DNA of 64,000 nucleotides from contig JAZKJV010004146.1 of NCBI GenBank assembly GCA_037367405.1, positions 434,001 through 498,000 of the forward strand, written 5' to 3'. The stretch is from Ottelia alismoides. Taxonomy: Eukaryota > Streptophyta > Magnoliopsida > Alismatales > Hydrocharitaceae. The notes beneath the pieces are model-generated. The model was not told the DNA's origin, searched no databases, and was given only the letters and a program-made list of their open reading frames with translations. This document shows positions 33,776 to 46,100 of the stretch, piece by piece. The translations under genes were made by a program, and so were the position numbers. Numbering within the stretch: the first letter of the stretch is position 1; each line of letters begins with the position of its first letter.

Positions 33776-36700
33776 AAGAAGGTCCCTTTCTTTTATTTTT
33801 ATATTGTGAAAATTACATTTGCATCCTTTCAAGTTTTTAAAATTACAAAAGTGCCCCTGTATACAATTTGTCTTTTTAATTTCAATTTATGTATTGAATT
33901 GATACCCCTGAATTCACATGAACATTTGGACCTCAAAATAGCAACATTTATTTTAATGAAAAATAGCATGTTGTAGAGCAACTAATTCTTTATCTCCTGG
34001 TTATTTTGTTACATTTTTGTGAGCATCGAATTATTAATTAAAAATCAGAGATTGAAATTGAGTAATATTTTACCCATTTAAGCTCTGAAATTCGCATAGC
34101 CATATTTATTGCTCTAAAAATAGTGAAAAACGTGTAGATGATGCATCTTATTGTGCTTTAATTACTATCCAAGTTTCATCTAAATTGGAGTTGTCATTTG
34201 CATAATATAAATTATAGGGTGATTTCTGTAATTGATTTTTAATTAAATCCAAGAACATTATTTTTGAGAAATTTCAACTCTTCTGGATTCCTTATTAAAA
34301 TATCTATTTGAGATAATTCACTCTTTGGATAATTTGATTTCTGGATTTATTAGGAATTAAATAGTCACAGTTGCTCTGTTTTCAGTAAAAAATTCATAAA
34401 AAATCAAGAAGTGTCAGAAAATTCTAAAACAATAGTGTAGCTTAATTTCATCATGTTTATCTTCCGGTAATTTTTTTCATAATTTTCGCATATCATTTGC
34501 ACGAAAAATTGCATAAAACCCCCAAAAAAGTTTATATTTTTTATTTGTGCATGTTAAATCCAAAACTTACAAAAAAATACATTTTGCATTAATAATTGGA
34601 TTAGGTTTACAGGAAAAATATGATTTGGGCAATTCGGACTAATTTCAGATTAAAATTAAATTTGGCTAAGTTGTTGATTTTCTTAATAACCTAGTTCATT
34701 CGCATCAGTGCATCTGCATTTTTATTGCATCAAAAATTAAAAAAAAATCCCACATAGAAAACAACTATCTAATTCCTCTAACTTGACCCCGAGTTGTTCC
34801 TTTGCCTCCTTGAGTCGACCTTGGGGCTTGCCCAAATTAAATAAATATAAAACCACACTTAATTTCATTCGACGATTCATCGATCCGTGTGGTAATTTTT
34901 TGATCGATCCAGATTTATCCGACTGCAACGAAATCGTTAATTCGATACTATTAAGAGGATAAAATCTACGATCATCAGTCCCACCATTTTTTATTTTTTG
35001 CATGTTCTAAATCTCCTCTTCATCGTTAGCAGCATTCCACTTTTGGGGATTATCTGACTTCCTATCATAGAAGTCACAAATCTCCTCGACACCAATCCTA
35101 TCGCAACATATTCTCCAGCGATGACACTATTTTGCTCTAATTCTCCAGCAATTATAATCGGCAGGTATGGATTTTTGTTAATCTGATTTGTGCCCTAATG
35201 TTTTAGGGATTTAGATTGAGTTCAGAGGAGATTTCAATATTTTGGGATTTTGTGATATATGGATAATAATATATCAGAATTTGTGCTCTAATTTGTGTTA
35301 GTTTATTTATTGTGTTTGAATTTTCCAACAAATGATATAGGAATTTGGATACCTGCATGATTTGGCCCTCCCCTATTGTATAGTTCCTTAACTCACATAG
35401 GCCAAGCCTCAAAGTATCCTCAGATAATTGAGATATGAAATAATCGAGTAATCTCCTTAAATGGGTACTTTAATTCTGTCACAACTCTTGGAATGGAACA
35501 ATATATTCATCATGTCAAAATTTCCAGAAACTACTAGATATTTATTTTGCAGTGCATCTACCTTGTCTTGCCTTGCTCCCTTCACCATCACAGGACTTTG
35601 GATTAGGGGGTAAGTATGTTCTTTGAAAGGGTTGTACTGTGATACTTAATTTTTTTACCTTGTCTCTACCTTTTATTCATTTCTATGACCAAATTTGCAC
35701 AAAGTTTCACAAGTACCTATCTTTATCACAGTAAATTTACACTTTCTATATACCAAGCAATGATCAAGGGGTTTACCTCTTTTCAACCGTTGTGATATTT
35801 TTTTGGGAGGCGAGTATAATCATTATATTCTATCACAATTTTGTAGTTGAATAGGTCCTCTACCATGATTGGAAGGGAGTGATATGATAGATGGCATTGA
35901 TGAGATCTTGGCACATAACACAAGTATCTAAGTTATTCCTTGAATCCAAAAATAAGTATTTGGGTATGTTACTTGGAATCTACCTTATATGATAAGTTAT
36001 TATAAACAACTTAATTCAACGTGGATAACCCATATGCTATTACTCATGCTCCTAAAGTTCCCTTAGGTTATCTATGATTGTATATTATGCATCCGCTATT
36101 GTTGTTTGTGGTGTTTACAGATAAAAAAGTATAATCGGATGGTCGAGTTGAAGACTTTCAGTGTTTACACGCAAGTTTAATGGCATCCTGTATTATCTTT
36201 GAGATTCCTATATAGTCATTCTCTATGTCCATCGACGTGAGTCCATTGAAGGAGAATTGAGGTTAAATGAAACAAAAAGAAGCAAGTGTCATGGCTGAAT
36301 TCAACATTAAGGTGATGTGTTTTCAATTTTACTCAAGGAATTAGTTTGTTTTATTATCTCCGTTTCTATTCTTGCATCTATAAATACATAACAAGCTAAA
36401 TAGAGATGAATTTGAATGCACCATTGAGCTCGTCATAAATGGTTGAAAAGCTATCATACAATATATTTGGGTTATACGGAAGAGGTAATTGTTGTCTAAG
36501 TTTATCTTAAAAGGTTCATTAAATATAGAGGTTACATATCATTTTGTTGTTTTACATGACTCTTCCTTCTTATTTTAATATTTTTACATAATAATAAATT
36601 TACTTATCCTTTTGTTGTCTATCGCATGCCTTGCTATTGCAGAGCAACCTCCTCTTCTCCCTCCTATATATCCTTGTGGTGATTGTGCATCCATCATTCT

Positions 36701-37440
36701 AAAGTTTGTTCTTTAAAAAGCAATCAGACTTGTGATCGGACATCTATCATTATAAACTCCGTAGACTGAAGATGCTACTTTTATATTATCTTAATGAAAA
36801 GCTAATAAGGTTTCTGGTGGATATAATATGAAAATTAGGCATGGCTGGAGCCTTGACGATTGTCCTACGAAGTGCTCTCATATTATGATGTGTGAACAAA
36901 AACTAAGTGGCTATACTCTTATCAACTGTTGTATTCTGTTCAAATCAGCAATTTCTCTGCTTTAAATTGTGTGTTATATTCAAAGGTTCCTGGAGTTTTT
37001 TTTATTTTTCTTTTGGGAGTAGATAATATCTCTGAAGATCTCCAAAGATACATATGCATAAATTTGAAAAAGAGGGGGATTCATATGGACAACGTCCTTG
37101 GCTTGAATAGTAGAAGTGCACTCGTCCTTTTTATAAGTCCACAGAACAAATCAAACTTCTTGATTTTCCATTCTCTTCTATGTTCATATAGTCCACAATT
37201 GCACACTACCTGAAACAATGTCATGGACTCAGATCCTTAACTGCAACATTGGAAATTAACAATCTTTGGGTCAGGAACCATTTACATTCTTTACAGAGAT
37301 ATCATTGGTGATGAAATTTACGATGTCCTGCAAATTGAACGTTACCTAAAGTCATTGCATTTTGCATTCAAGTTCTCTCTTTATTGGACCGTCTAGTGCT
37401 TCTGCAAAAAGAAGAAGCTCTCACAATGTCAGGTGCGCGT
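33776..37440. other. CACTA body, AT-rich middle
   Basis: Over 3 kb of AT-rich DNA with exon-like GC-richer patches (about 35040-35170 ending cggcaggta, and 35540-35620) but no recognisable domain. Intron-like remnants of a captured gene are a possibility only. Confidence 0.35.
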
Positions 37441-37464
37441 ACTACTTAATTGTTTATTTTTTAT

Positions 37465-38060
37465 TTTATCATCATAAAATATATCAAAATTTAAATACAT
37501 TCTTGTGTTCATTGCTGTTCTGATGCTACTGAAAAGGCCCAGCAAATTCTTGCTCAGATCATTGGGAAGGCCACTATTGCATATAGTCACAGTCATGTAG
37601 GAACTGATTCTTAGATCCCTTGAAAAGTTAGCAAGGATTGTTAATATGCATTTCAGCTTTTCCAATATGTTGGACAAAATTTCTTTTATTGTAATTCTAA
37701 AATTTATCCTTAAAAACAATCTTAATATTAAGAAAATTAATAAATATCTCAATTAATTTTAACATCGTACAATAGATCAAAATTTAAATACATTCCTATA
37801 TTCATTGATGTTCTGACGCTATTGAAAAGGCCAAGCAAATTCTTGCTCAGATCCTTGGGAAGGCCACTAGTGCATATAGTCACGGTCATGTAGAAACTGG
37901 TGCTCAAATCCCTTGAAAGGTTAGCGAGGTTGTTAATATATGTTCCAGCATTCCCAATATGTTAGGCGATTTTTTATTGTACTTCTGAAATTTATCTCTG
38001 AAAGGAATCTTAAGATTAAAAATATGATTAATATCTCAATTAATTGTTTAATCAATAAAA
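37465..38060. repeat. Tandem duplication of about 300 bp, exon-like
   Basis: Copy one (about 37465-37760) and copy two (about 37773-38060) align along their whole length at roughly 85 percent by eye. In each, a short open stretch can be translated: CSDATEKAQQILAQIIGKAT and CSDAIEKAKQILAQILGKAT. The EKA-QQIL pattern is reminiscent of the end of a KH RNA-binding domain, but the match is too short to name. No intact frame spans either copy. Confidence 0.6.
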
Positions 38061-39435
38061 CGTATAGGTACCGTGATATAGAAGGGTTTTATGAACTTCA
38101 AATCATACAAGAATACACTAAATTCTATCAATCATAGGTGCATCATATGCCTATTGAAAATTACGGATCTACACTTTTCCAAAATGGATCTAAATTACTC
38201 ATCTAATGTGGGGAAATCTATATGCATTCTGCAATGATCCTTGCAGCTAAATTTGAAAGCTAAATGCCCTAGTTCAAGTTGTTCTTTCCTCATTGTACAT
38301 TTACCTATAGGTCCTTCTTGGACTGGATCTTGAATTTACATATTAAAGGGGCAATGCACATTGTTGAGATAGTTTCTATCTTACGATGGGTATGAGATTG
38401 ATGATGAATGAACTTGTTATTTAGATTCAAGTTCTCTTTATTGATTTAGATAGATTTGACCTTTGCTAAGAGGTTGGACTGATGCAAAATGTTGATATTT
38501 TATCAAATATGAATCTTTGTTAGTCGTATGCACCTTGTAAGCTTGCTAAGTATTACAAGAACAACCCTCTAAACTTCTTATTTAACAAATGCCACAGTAA
38601 ACTCCCTCTTTTTACAGAAGATGTTAGCATCTAATGTATCAATTATCTTCTTGTTGCTGGTGGTGTTAGAGTTTGCATATTTTTATGGATCTCAATAATT
38701 TGCTTAAGGTGTTGCCACCTCCTAATGAAGGTATAGTAAGTCGCCTCTTATCGAGTCTTATTAGGTAGGTGTACTGGGGTCTTGAGAATAATGTTGTTGG
38801 CACCTATCCATGCAATTTACAACTGACAAACTACTTTTTTCTGTCATGTGATGTTTAGCTTACATAGACCAGGTAACTGGAAAAGAAAGAAGTGGGCGAG
38901 TTCGAGCATGAGCTTAGTGCTATTCCTTGATGCAATGACTACATACCTACAGATGAAATCTCACATGATTTGCTCCCTTCTCTGTGTGTGTGTGTTTCTA
39001 GAGATACATCATACATGTATGCCAGATCAGCAACAGCTTTTGGGGGAGTAGAGGACAACTTCTGCCCATAAATGCAAATATTTAATGTGCAACAACTTTT
39101 GAGGAGCAGCCGAGCAGGACAACAACTGTCCATAAATGCCAGTATTTAATGCATGTTAGAATCGACGTTTATGCATTTATGAGTCGTTTTTAGATTGTAT
39201 AATCAACACGTATACGTTGAATTACACTATGAGGATCGACGTTTACACGCCGAATTCAGATAATATCCACGACGTTTAAACACTCATCTTGTCAGAATCG
39301 ACGTAAATTGTTTTAAGTCGAATAATATCTAATTAGACGGGCATGAATCGATACAAACTACCGATGCATATATACGTCGAAAAAACCCATATTTGACATT
39401 TATAAATGTCGATTATTGTTATTTTTGTTGTAGTG
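38061..39435. other. CACTA body, right part and right end
   Basis: 38061-39140 has nothing recognisable apart from a short (tg)n run at about 38982. From 39150 to 39425 about nine copies of the tcgacgt-type subterminal word occur in both orientations, followed by the terminal ttgttgtagtg. Confidence 0.55.
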
Positions 39436-39438
39436 GTA

Positions 39439-40141
39439 CCTGGTGCAGGCTAGGATTGGAGGCGAGATGCTTATCGGTGGTGTCCTTGGTGGGGAGAGGG
39501 CTCCATCCTTTAGCAAGGTTTTTCATTAATATTCTGTATAATGCTCATAAAAAAAACACAGACCAATTAAAATTATACTATATATCAAACATAGTAAGCT
39601 ATGCGTTGAAGGGATAATGAATTAGGTCGGATTGAGATGAGGAGGTTTATCCTCCTCTTTGTTCTGTTGATTTAAAGGATAAAGAAGGGATAAAAACTTC
39701 ATCATAAACATAATAGGTGATGCATTAATGAATTCACTACTTATCTTGGAATAACTTATCGTGGGTCATTTAACATGAAATAAATGGATGCTATCCTTTC
39801 TCCAAACATGATTAGAATAAAAATTATTTAAGTTTAAAATTGTTTAAGTGTGGAAAAATCTTGCTTGATGTTGCAATGCTGATCCTTAGCTGGAAGGTAC
39901 ACACTATTTAGTCCGCGGACCACTTAATTGGAGTAAATACTTAGAATTAGGTCCATGTCAGTTAGATATTTTAAATAGTTGAACCTTCGATCACATATTT
40001 CAAGCTTTGCCCTCTAGGAGATTGCCAGGTAAGACACATGCAAGTTTTGAGCTGTTGCATCTTAGTATAAGATTGGCATCCCTATTTAATGTCCTGTGAG
40101 GCCCCTCCCTGCTGTGACATCACTGCGCACAAGCCAGAGAG
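39439..40141. other. Upstream region of the aminotransferase gene
   Basis: 703 bp between the CACTA end and the start codon. tatttaa at 40083-40089 is a possible TATA box, 53 bp before the ATG, which would leave a short leader. I see no other convincing element. The CACTA element lies close enough to affect this promoter. Confidence 0.35.
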
Positions 40142-43100
40142 ATGGAGAGCAACGGCGAAGCGGGGTCAGTAGAATGGAAGTGGAGGTTTTCCCCCAGGAG
40201 GGACCTTTTCGCCGCCTCCGACATCACCATCCGAGCGGTCAAGACCATGGTCGAGTCCAATCTTCCCCCGGGCTCACCCCGCGGGACGATCCCCCTCGGC
40301 TACGGTGACCCCTCGATCTTCCGGTGCTTCTGCGCAGCACCCGAGGCCGTAGAGGCCGTGGTCGCCATGCTACGCTCCGGAGAGTTCAATTGCTACGCCC
40401 CCACCGCAGGCGTGGCCGCAACAAGGAGGTAACTGCCTATCTTATCTTCTCTGTTATTGGTGGAGAGCCTTTGCATATACACAATCATACTTAGGGGGCG
40501 AGTCGTCTTTTCTAGGGGATCCCCGGATGGGGAATGGACGCCCACTGATAGAGGGTCGGGGATAATGGCCCCCCTATCAGGAGCGGCCATTCCCCATACG
40601 GCGGATCCCTTGTGCTACAGTAAGGATCCTCTACATCAGACGATCCACTCTATCATACTTATCGAATCTAGGTAATAATAAATTGGCTCGTCTAATTTTT
40701 GAGTGAACCTATACAAATATCTCAAATGCATGTACATGTTTTTTTGTTTTTTTACGTATAAAGTATGCTTGTTTGTATACTCGCCAACCAAGCAAATCCT
40801 ATGCAGTACTACATAAATCTGCACTAAATTGCGAGGAGGCCCGAGCCATTGATCATGATGGAGCGGTTCACACGAAATATGAGTTTTTATAAACTGTGTA
40901 TGAACCGCTCGATCTTGATAGAACAGCTCGAGCCTCCTCACGGCTGATGAACTAGTGGTTGTGCCCGTACTTCGATGTAGTATGGGAAGAAAAAAATAAA
41001 ATCCGTGAAGCTCCTCACACAGTCCACCCTCCTTGATGAGGTTGTGTTCGAGATGTATGATTCCCGTCCCGACGGAGGTTCATCTATATACGTGAAGCTC
41101 CTCATACAGTCCACCCTCTCCCTCACACGCCCGCGATTTATGGTCTCGTGTCAGACCTGGCTCTCGCGCCACCGCCGGCTCATGCAACCGTCGGTGGCAA
41201 TTCTGACCACAAAGTCATACTGATAGGATTGTTCTAATAATTTCCTGACGAGTACATTTTCTATATACTTGTTTGTATATCATTAGCTATTGAATAATAT
41301 ACAACTAATTATTAATCTACATTTTATATGAACACGTCTAATTCAATTATTTTTAAGGTTAAGCAACTAGCAACTAATAGTAGTGAGGAGTCTGAGTGGG
41401 TATTAGCAACCACAGTCTCCTCTGCAACTATATATTCCTCTTTCTGAGAGCTATCTTCTGGAATCTTTTAGGGTGTGTTTGGATAGTGGGTTTAGGTGAG
41501 TTAAATTAGTAGCAGGTAATCCATTTTTTGGTTTTGGTGTTTGGATAGAGGGTTAAACTGGAGGTGGGTTAGAAGTGGGTTTATTGTGATATGATTGTAT
41601 TGAAGTTTGAAAAAGTGAGTAGCTATTGTGATGTGATTGTATTGGAGTTTGAAAAAGTGAGTAAAATTGGAGTAGTTTATAATTTTTATATGATATAATG
41701 ATATAATATATTATTTTTTGATGGAATTGATGATGGGGAATTGATTTATTTAATTTTTTAAAAAGATAAAAAGTAGGCCCCACTTAGAAAGAGAAAGGAG
41801 TGGGTTAGGGAGGGTAAACCACCCCAAGGGGGGTTTACCCCCATAACCGAACATCCCCTTAGTGTGGCCAGGATACCTTAAAATAGAGAGATCCCTTCCC
41901 CCATTCGAGAGTCGAGGATCTCAAGTTAATTAAAAGCCGCTTAAGCTGCTTATAAGTTGGCATGATTCTCGCCTAGCCTGAATTGCCAATGACAGGTCTT
42001 GCCTTCATTTCCCTTCCTTATATAGATATACTAGAATACTGCCCTTAAAGGAAGACCTCGGACTTCCGGGTGCAATTAGTCATATGCATAAAGAAAAGGC
42101 GTTTCTCTATGTTTAATCGGCCTAAGAGAAGGCAGTTCTCTTGAGGTAAGAGAAAAGCTGCTTTGAAAGGAAAGCTGTGTCACATCAGGGGAGGCTGCAG
42201 GTACTATGGATCCTATGACTTCCGAATGTTCTCTTTAATAAGGGATCTTAAAAAATAAATTGATATGGAAATAATATAAAGGAAATGATTTTCGATAGAC
42301 TAGTTTATTCCAATACTTAAATATTGATCGAGAAGAATGATTTTTTTATTTCTTAAAAATTTCTTTCTTTCTGTATTTTCTTAAAATTTTAAATAAAGAT
42401 TTACATGTTTTCTCTTTTCCTTCAACAAAATATAAGATATAAGTCAAATTTATTATACCTTCTTTGTTCGGATGATTTGAGGTGTGTGTGTGTGTGTGTA
42501 TATATATGAGACCTTTCAAATAGGACTTGGTCATTCCATCTTTAGGGCATGTTTGGTTACTTGGTTGGGTTGAGTTGGGGTATCGTCCTGTTAATAGTAG
42601 CTGTTTAGAGGGTTGAGATGGTTGAATTGATAATTGTGATGTGATGTGACATTGATTATATGTTATATTAACTTTTCTAATGACTATATTATGGTTTTTA
42701 TAATAATAAGTGTATTTGAACAAGGTTAAAAACCATTATACCAATGAAATTGTAAGGTCAATACAAGTATTCCCAACCCAGGAATGCAGGGTTGGAGCTA
42801 GGGATATGCCAGGGTACCCCGGGGTACCCTGACAACCAGACAGACCCTTAAGGAAGGCCAACAATTGTAGCTGTTAGATTCAAATCTAACAACATCATTG
42901 ATTTATTTTCCCAAAAGGGTATTTTGGTCATTATCTTTTGCATTAATTATGCACACTAATTAATATTTCAAAATACTAAATTTAGCTAGTTTTGTTTTTG
43001 ATATTTTCACAATACCATATTTAAATAATATTCAATTTTGTTTTGGGCGACATTACGTGCGGCATATATTTGTATCCTAACAAGTTTTTTTATAATCCGT

Positions 43101-46100
43101 GGTTTCTTTTGTAATGGTTATATGTTCTTTTGTAGAATCTGTGGTTCATTCAAAAAGTCGTCAGTTTTTTGCAAATTTTGCATGGTTCTTTGTATAATAC
43201 AATTTGTATTCTCAATTAATGTGTTGTTCTTTGTAACGATTGTATGGTTTTTGTATAATAAATTTTGTATGGTTCTTTGTAAAAATGTGGTAGTCATCCA
43301 CGCTTATTTGATGATTAAATACAAACGAAACATGTATAATACACATCTAAAATGTATAATGCACATCCAAAATGTATAATGCACATCAAATATACAATAT
43401 ACATAAAAATTATTTTTTCATTCGTAAGAAATTGAAATATAAAAATACATAACAAATATGTATAACACATATCATAATTGTGTAATACACATCAATATTG
43501 TATAGTACACATCGATATTGTATCAAACTGCGAATTGTTCTTCATACAGGTCTGGGTGTAACCCTTTTTTATCATTGTTGCTTGCATTAAGAACTTCTAC
43601 GATAGTCACCACCACTCCTATGTAGTCTTTGGACAGATCCCCCACCATTTAGGTCGGACCGACTACCCGGGGTGGGATGGGGAATATACGTGCGGGAATG
43701 GGGGAGGTGAGGATACCGAGGTCCTTGACGGTAGCGTGGATGGTGTAGCCATGGGAGATGAGGAGGCAGACGAGAACGAAGCCGATGAAGTCGCTGCCTG
43801 AAAAACACCACCTGATTACTGGTCTTCTGAACCTGTAAAAGAGACAGAATAAAGAAGATGTTGCGATCGTTGTATTGACCAGGTGAGTTTTACCAGAATA
43901 AATTAATTTTTGATTAATCTTTTTATTTTATTTATACTCCTAAACAAGATGTATAATGTCAAGTACGGGAGTGTCAAACTCAGGGAGGCAAACTATTGTT
44001 AAACTAGGGGAAACTATAGAAATCCTAATGTAAAAGGGTCTCCTAATTTTTATTTTATTTTTATAGATTTTTCTGGATTTTTATTTAATTTTTAAGAAAT
44101 TTTATATCATTTTTTATTTTTTAAGTATTTTGTATTTTTGTATTTTTTATTATTAGAAAATGTTTTAATTTTTATTTAATTTTTATTTTGTTATTTTTAT
44201 GTTTGTATTTTGTTTTTAAGTTATTATGGATTTAGAAGGTTTTTAAGATTTTATGGGCGTTGGTTTATTTTTAGGGTAAAAAGTTAAATGTATATTGAAA
44301 ACTGTGACATATTTTAAATTTTTAAAGATGAAAATAATGAGAAAAAAATTATTTTATTTTTATTAGAAATAAATGAAATTATCTTTAAAATGATATATTG
44401 TGTGTTTTTAGGAGATTCTTATTTAGTTAGTTACGATTTTTACAAGTGTTAATGTATTTTGTATTTTTATTAGTTTTATTATTTAATTTCTATTTTGTTT
44501 TTTATTTAATATGTAAAATATAGTAAAATATACCAAGGGAAATTTTGTAGGATTTTTAGAGGTGTTTTTATATTTTTTATGTATTTTAAGTTTATTATAT
44601 ATTTTAGTATTTTTAATGATTTCTTTAATGCTTAAAAGTATTTTTATTTTCAAAATATGATTTTATACTGTATATAGTATATAATATAGTATTTATGCGT
44701 ATTTTTAGTATATTTTTATATTTGATATTTTATTTAGGGTAAATTACAATTTGGGTCCCCATCTAAGGATTCGATCCCAGAATGGATCCTGTTCTTTAAA
44801 TTGTAACGATTCAGGTCCCATGATCATTTTGGAAATGGAAATTTTGGGTTCATGACGAATATGTCCTTCTTGAGAAGGGAGTGGAGGTTGACTTCCAACC
44901 TTTAAACAATGGCATACTCGTCATTAGCCTCGAAAAATTCCTTACATTAATGGCCCTGGGACCCGAATCATTACAATTTAAAGATCGGGACCCATTCTGG
45001 GATCGAACCCACAGATGGGGGCCCAAATTAGGGGTGCACACGGATCGGATAAAATCCGTAATCCGATCCAATCCGATGTTATTGGATTGGATTGGTTTGG
45101 TTTTATCATTTTAATGGATCGGATTGGATTGAAAATTTTCAAATCCGTTAAAGTATGGATTGGATCGGATTATCATGAAAATCCAATCCGATCCAATCCG
45201 TTAATCCGTTAACATATACATACATACATACATACATACATAAATACATATACGTACATGCATATACACACGTACGTGCGTGTGCACCCATTCCAATAAG
45301 ACAATAACCAATGTGATTCCTCTCTTTTTTTCATATCTATAGTGGATACAAGTCCTCTTGTCATCACCCTTAAACTCCTAAATAATAAAAATATAATTAT
45401 ACCTTGTAAAAGTTATAATCCGAATTGACTATTCCCCTCTTAGTTTCGATCCTCTTTCATTGCACTCTTGACCTCAATATTTCACTCCTAGTTTCATCTC
45501 CCTTGGATTTCATCAATATGTGACTGTAAAGATCACATTTTTCTGTTTTTATAACTTATCTTTTTATCTTTGGATCATTATTTGGTAACTTGTATTATTC
45601 TTACTTGAATCATTAGATGGAAATCATTTGCAAAAAAAATAATGCAACATTTTTAGAAGGAATCTCAAATTCTAAATCCAATATAATCCTTTATGTTGAG
45701 TATATGGTCTTCAACTTTTTCATTACAGATCAATGAAGTTATTCAACTTTAATTTGATTGAGTGGTCTTCAAATATCCTTTTCTTTACATCCGATCTATA
45801 TTATCAATTTTTTAGCCATAATTTAGATGTTGAGGGCTAATGTGCGATAAAACACAAACACGAGAGGGCAAACAATTGAGATGGGATACAAACGTATAAA
45901 AAATCCGAACCAATCCGATCCAATCCGTAATCCGATGGATTGGATTGGTTTGGATTTAGAAAATTGATGGATTGGATTGGATTGAAAAAAGTTAAAATCC
46001 GTTAAGATTGGATTGGACGTGGATTAAGGTAAAATCCGATCCAATCCGATCCATGTGCACCCCTAGCCCAAATTGTAACCGTAAAAGATATAAATTAAGG

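Larger units (their letters stand above)
23051..39435. mobile_element. CACTA (En/Spm) element containing Copia D
   Basis: The left end reads CACTACAAGAATT (23051-23063), and the right end in reverse complement reads CACTACAACAAAAATAAC (39435 leftwards). The flanking triplets are gca and gta (CACTA elements duplicate 3 bp; one mismatch). Both subterminal regions (30430-30570 and 39150-39425) are rich in a tcgacgttta/tacgtcgaa word in both orientations, the usual CACTA transposase-binding architecture. The left end is cut after 13 bases by Copia D, whose target duplication (gaatt/gaatc) restores a continuous left end. Without Copia D the element is about 9 kb. I see no TNP2-type transposase, so it is non-autonomous or has lost it. 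Confidence 0.7.

Noticed and set aside
33171..33832. Long Arg/Pro/Ala-rich frames on both strands (up to 212 codons)
   Set aside because: GC-rich low complexity opens all frames; there is no conserved domain and the frames overlap each other on both strands.
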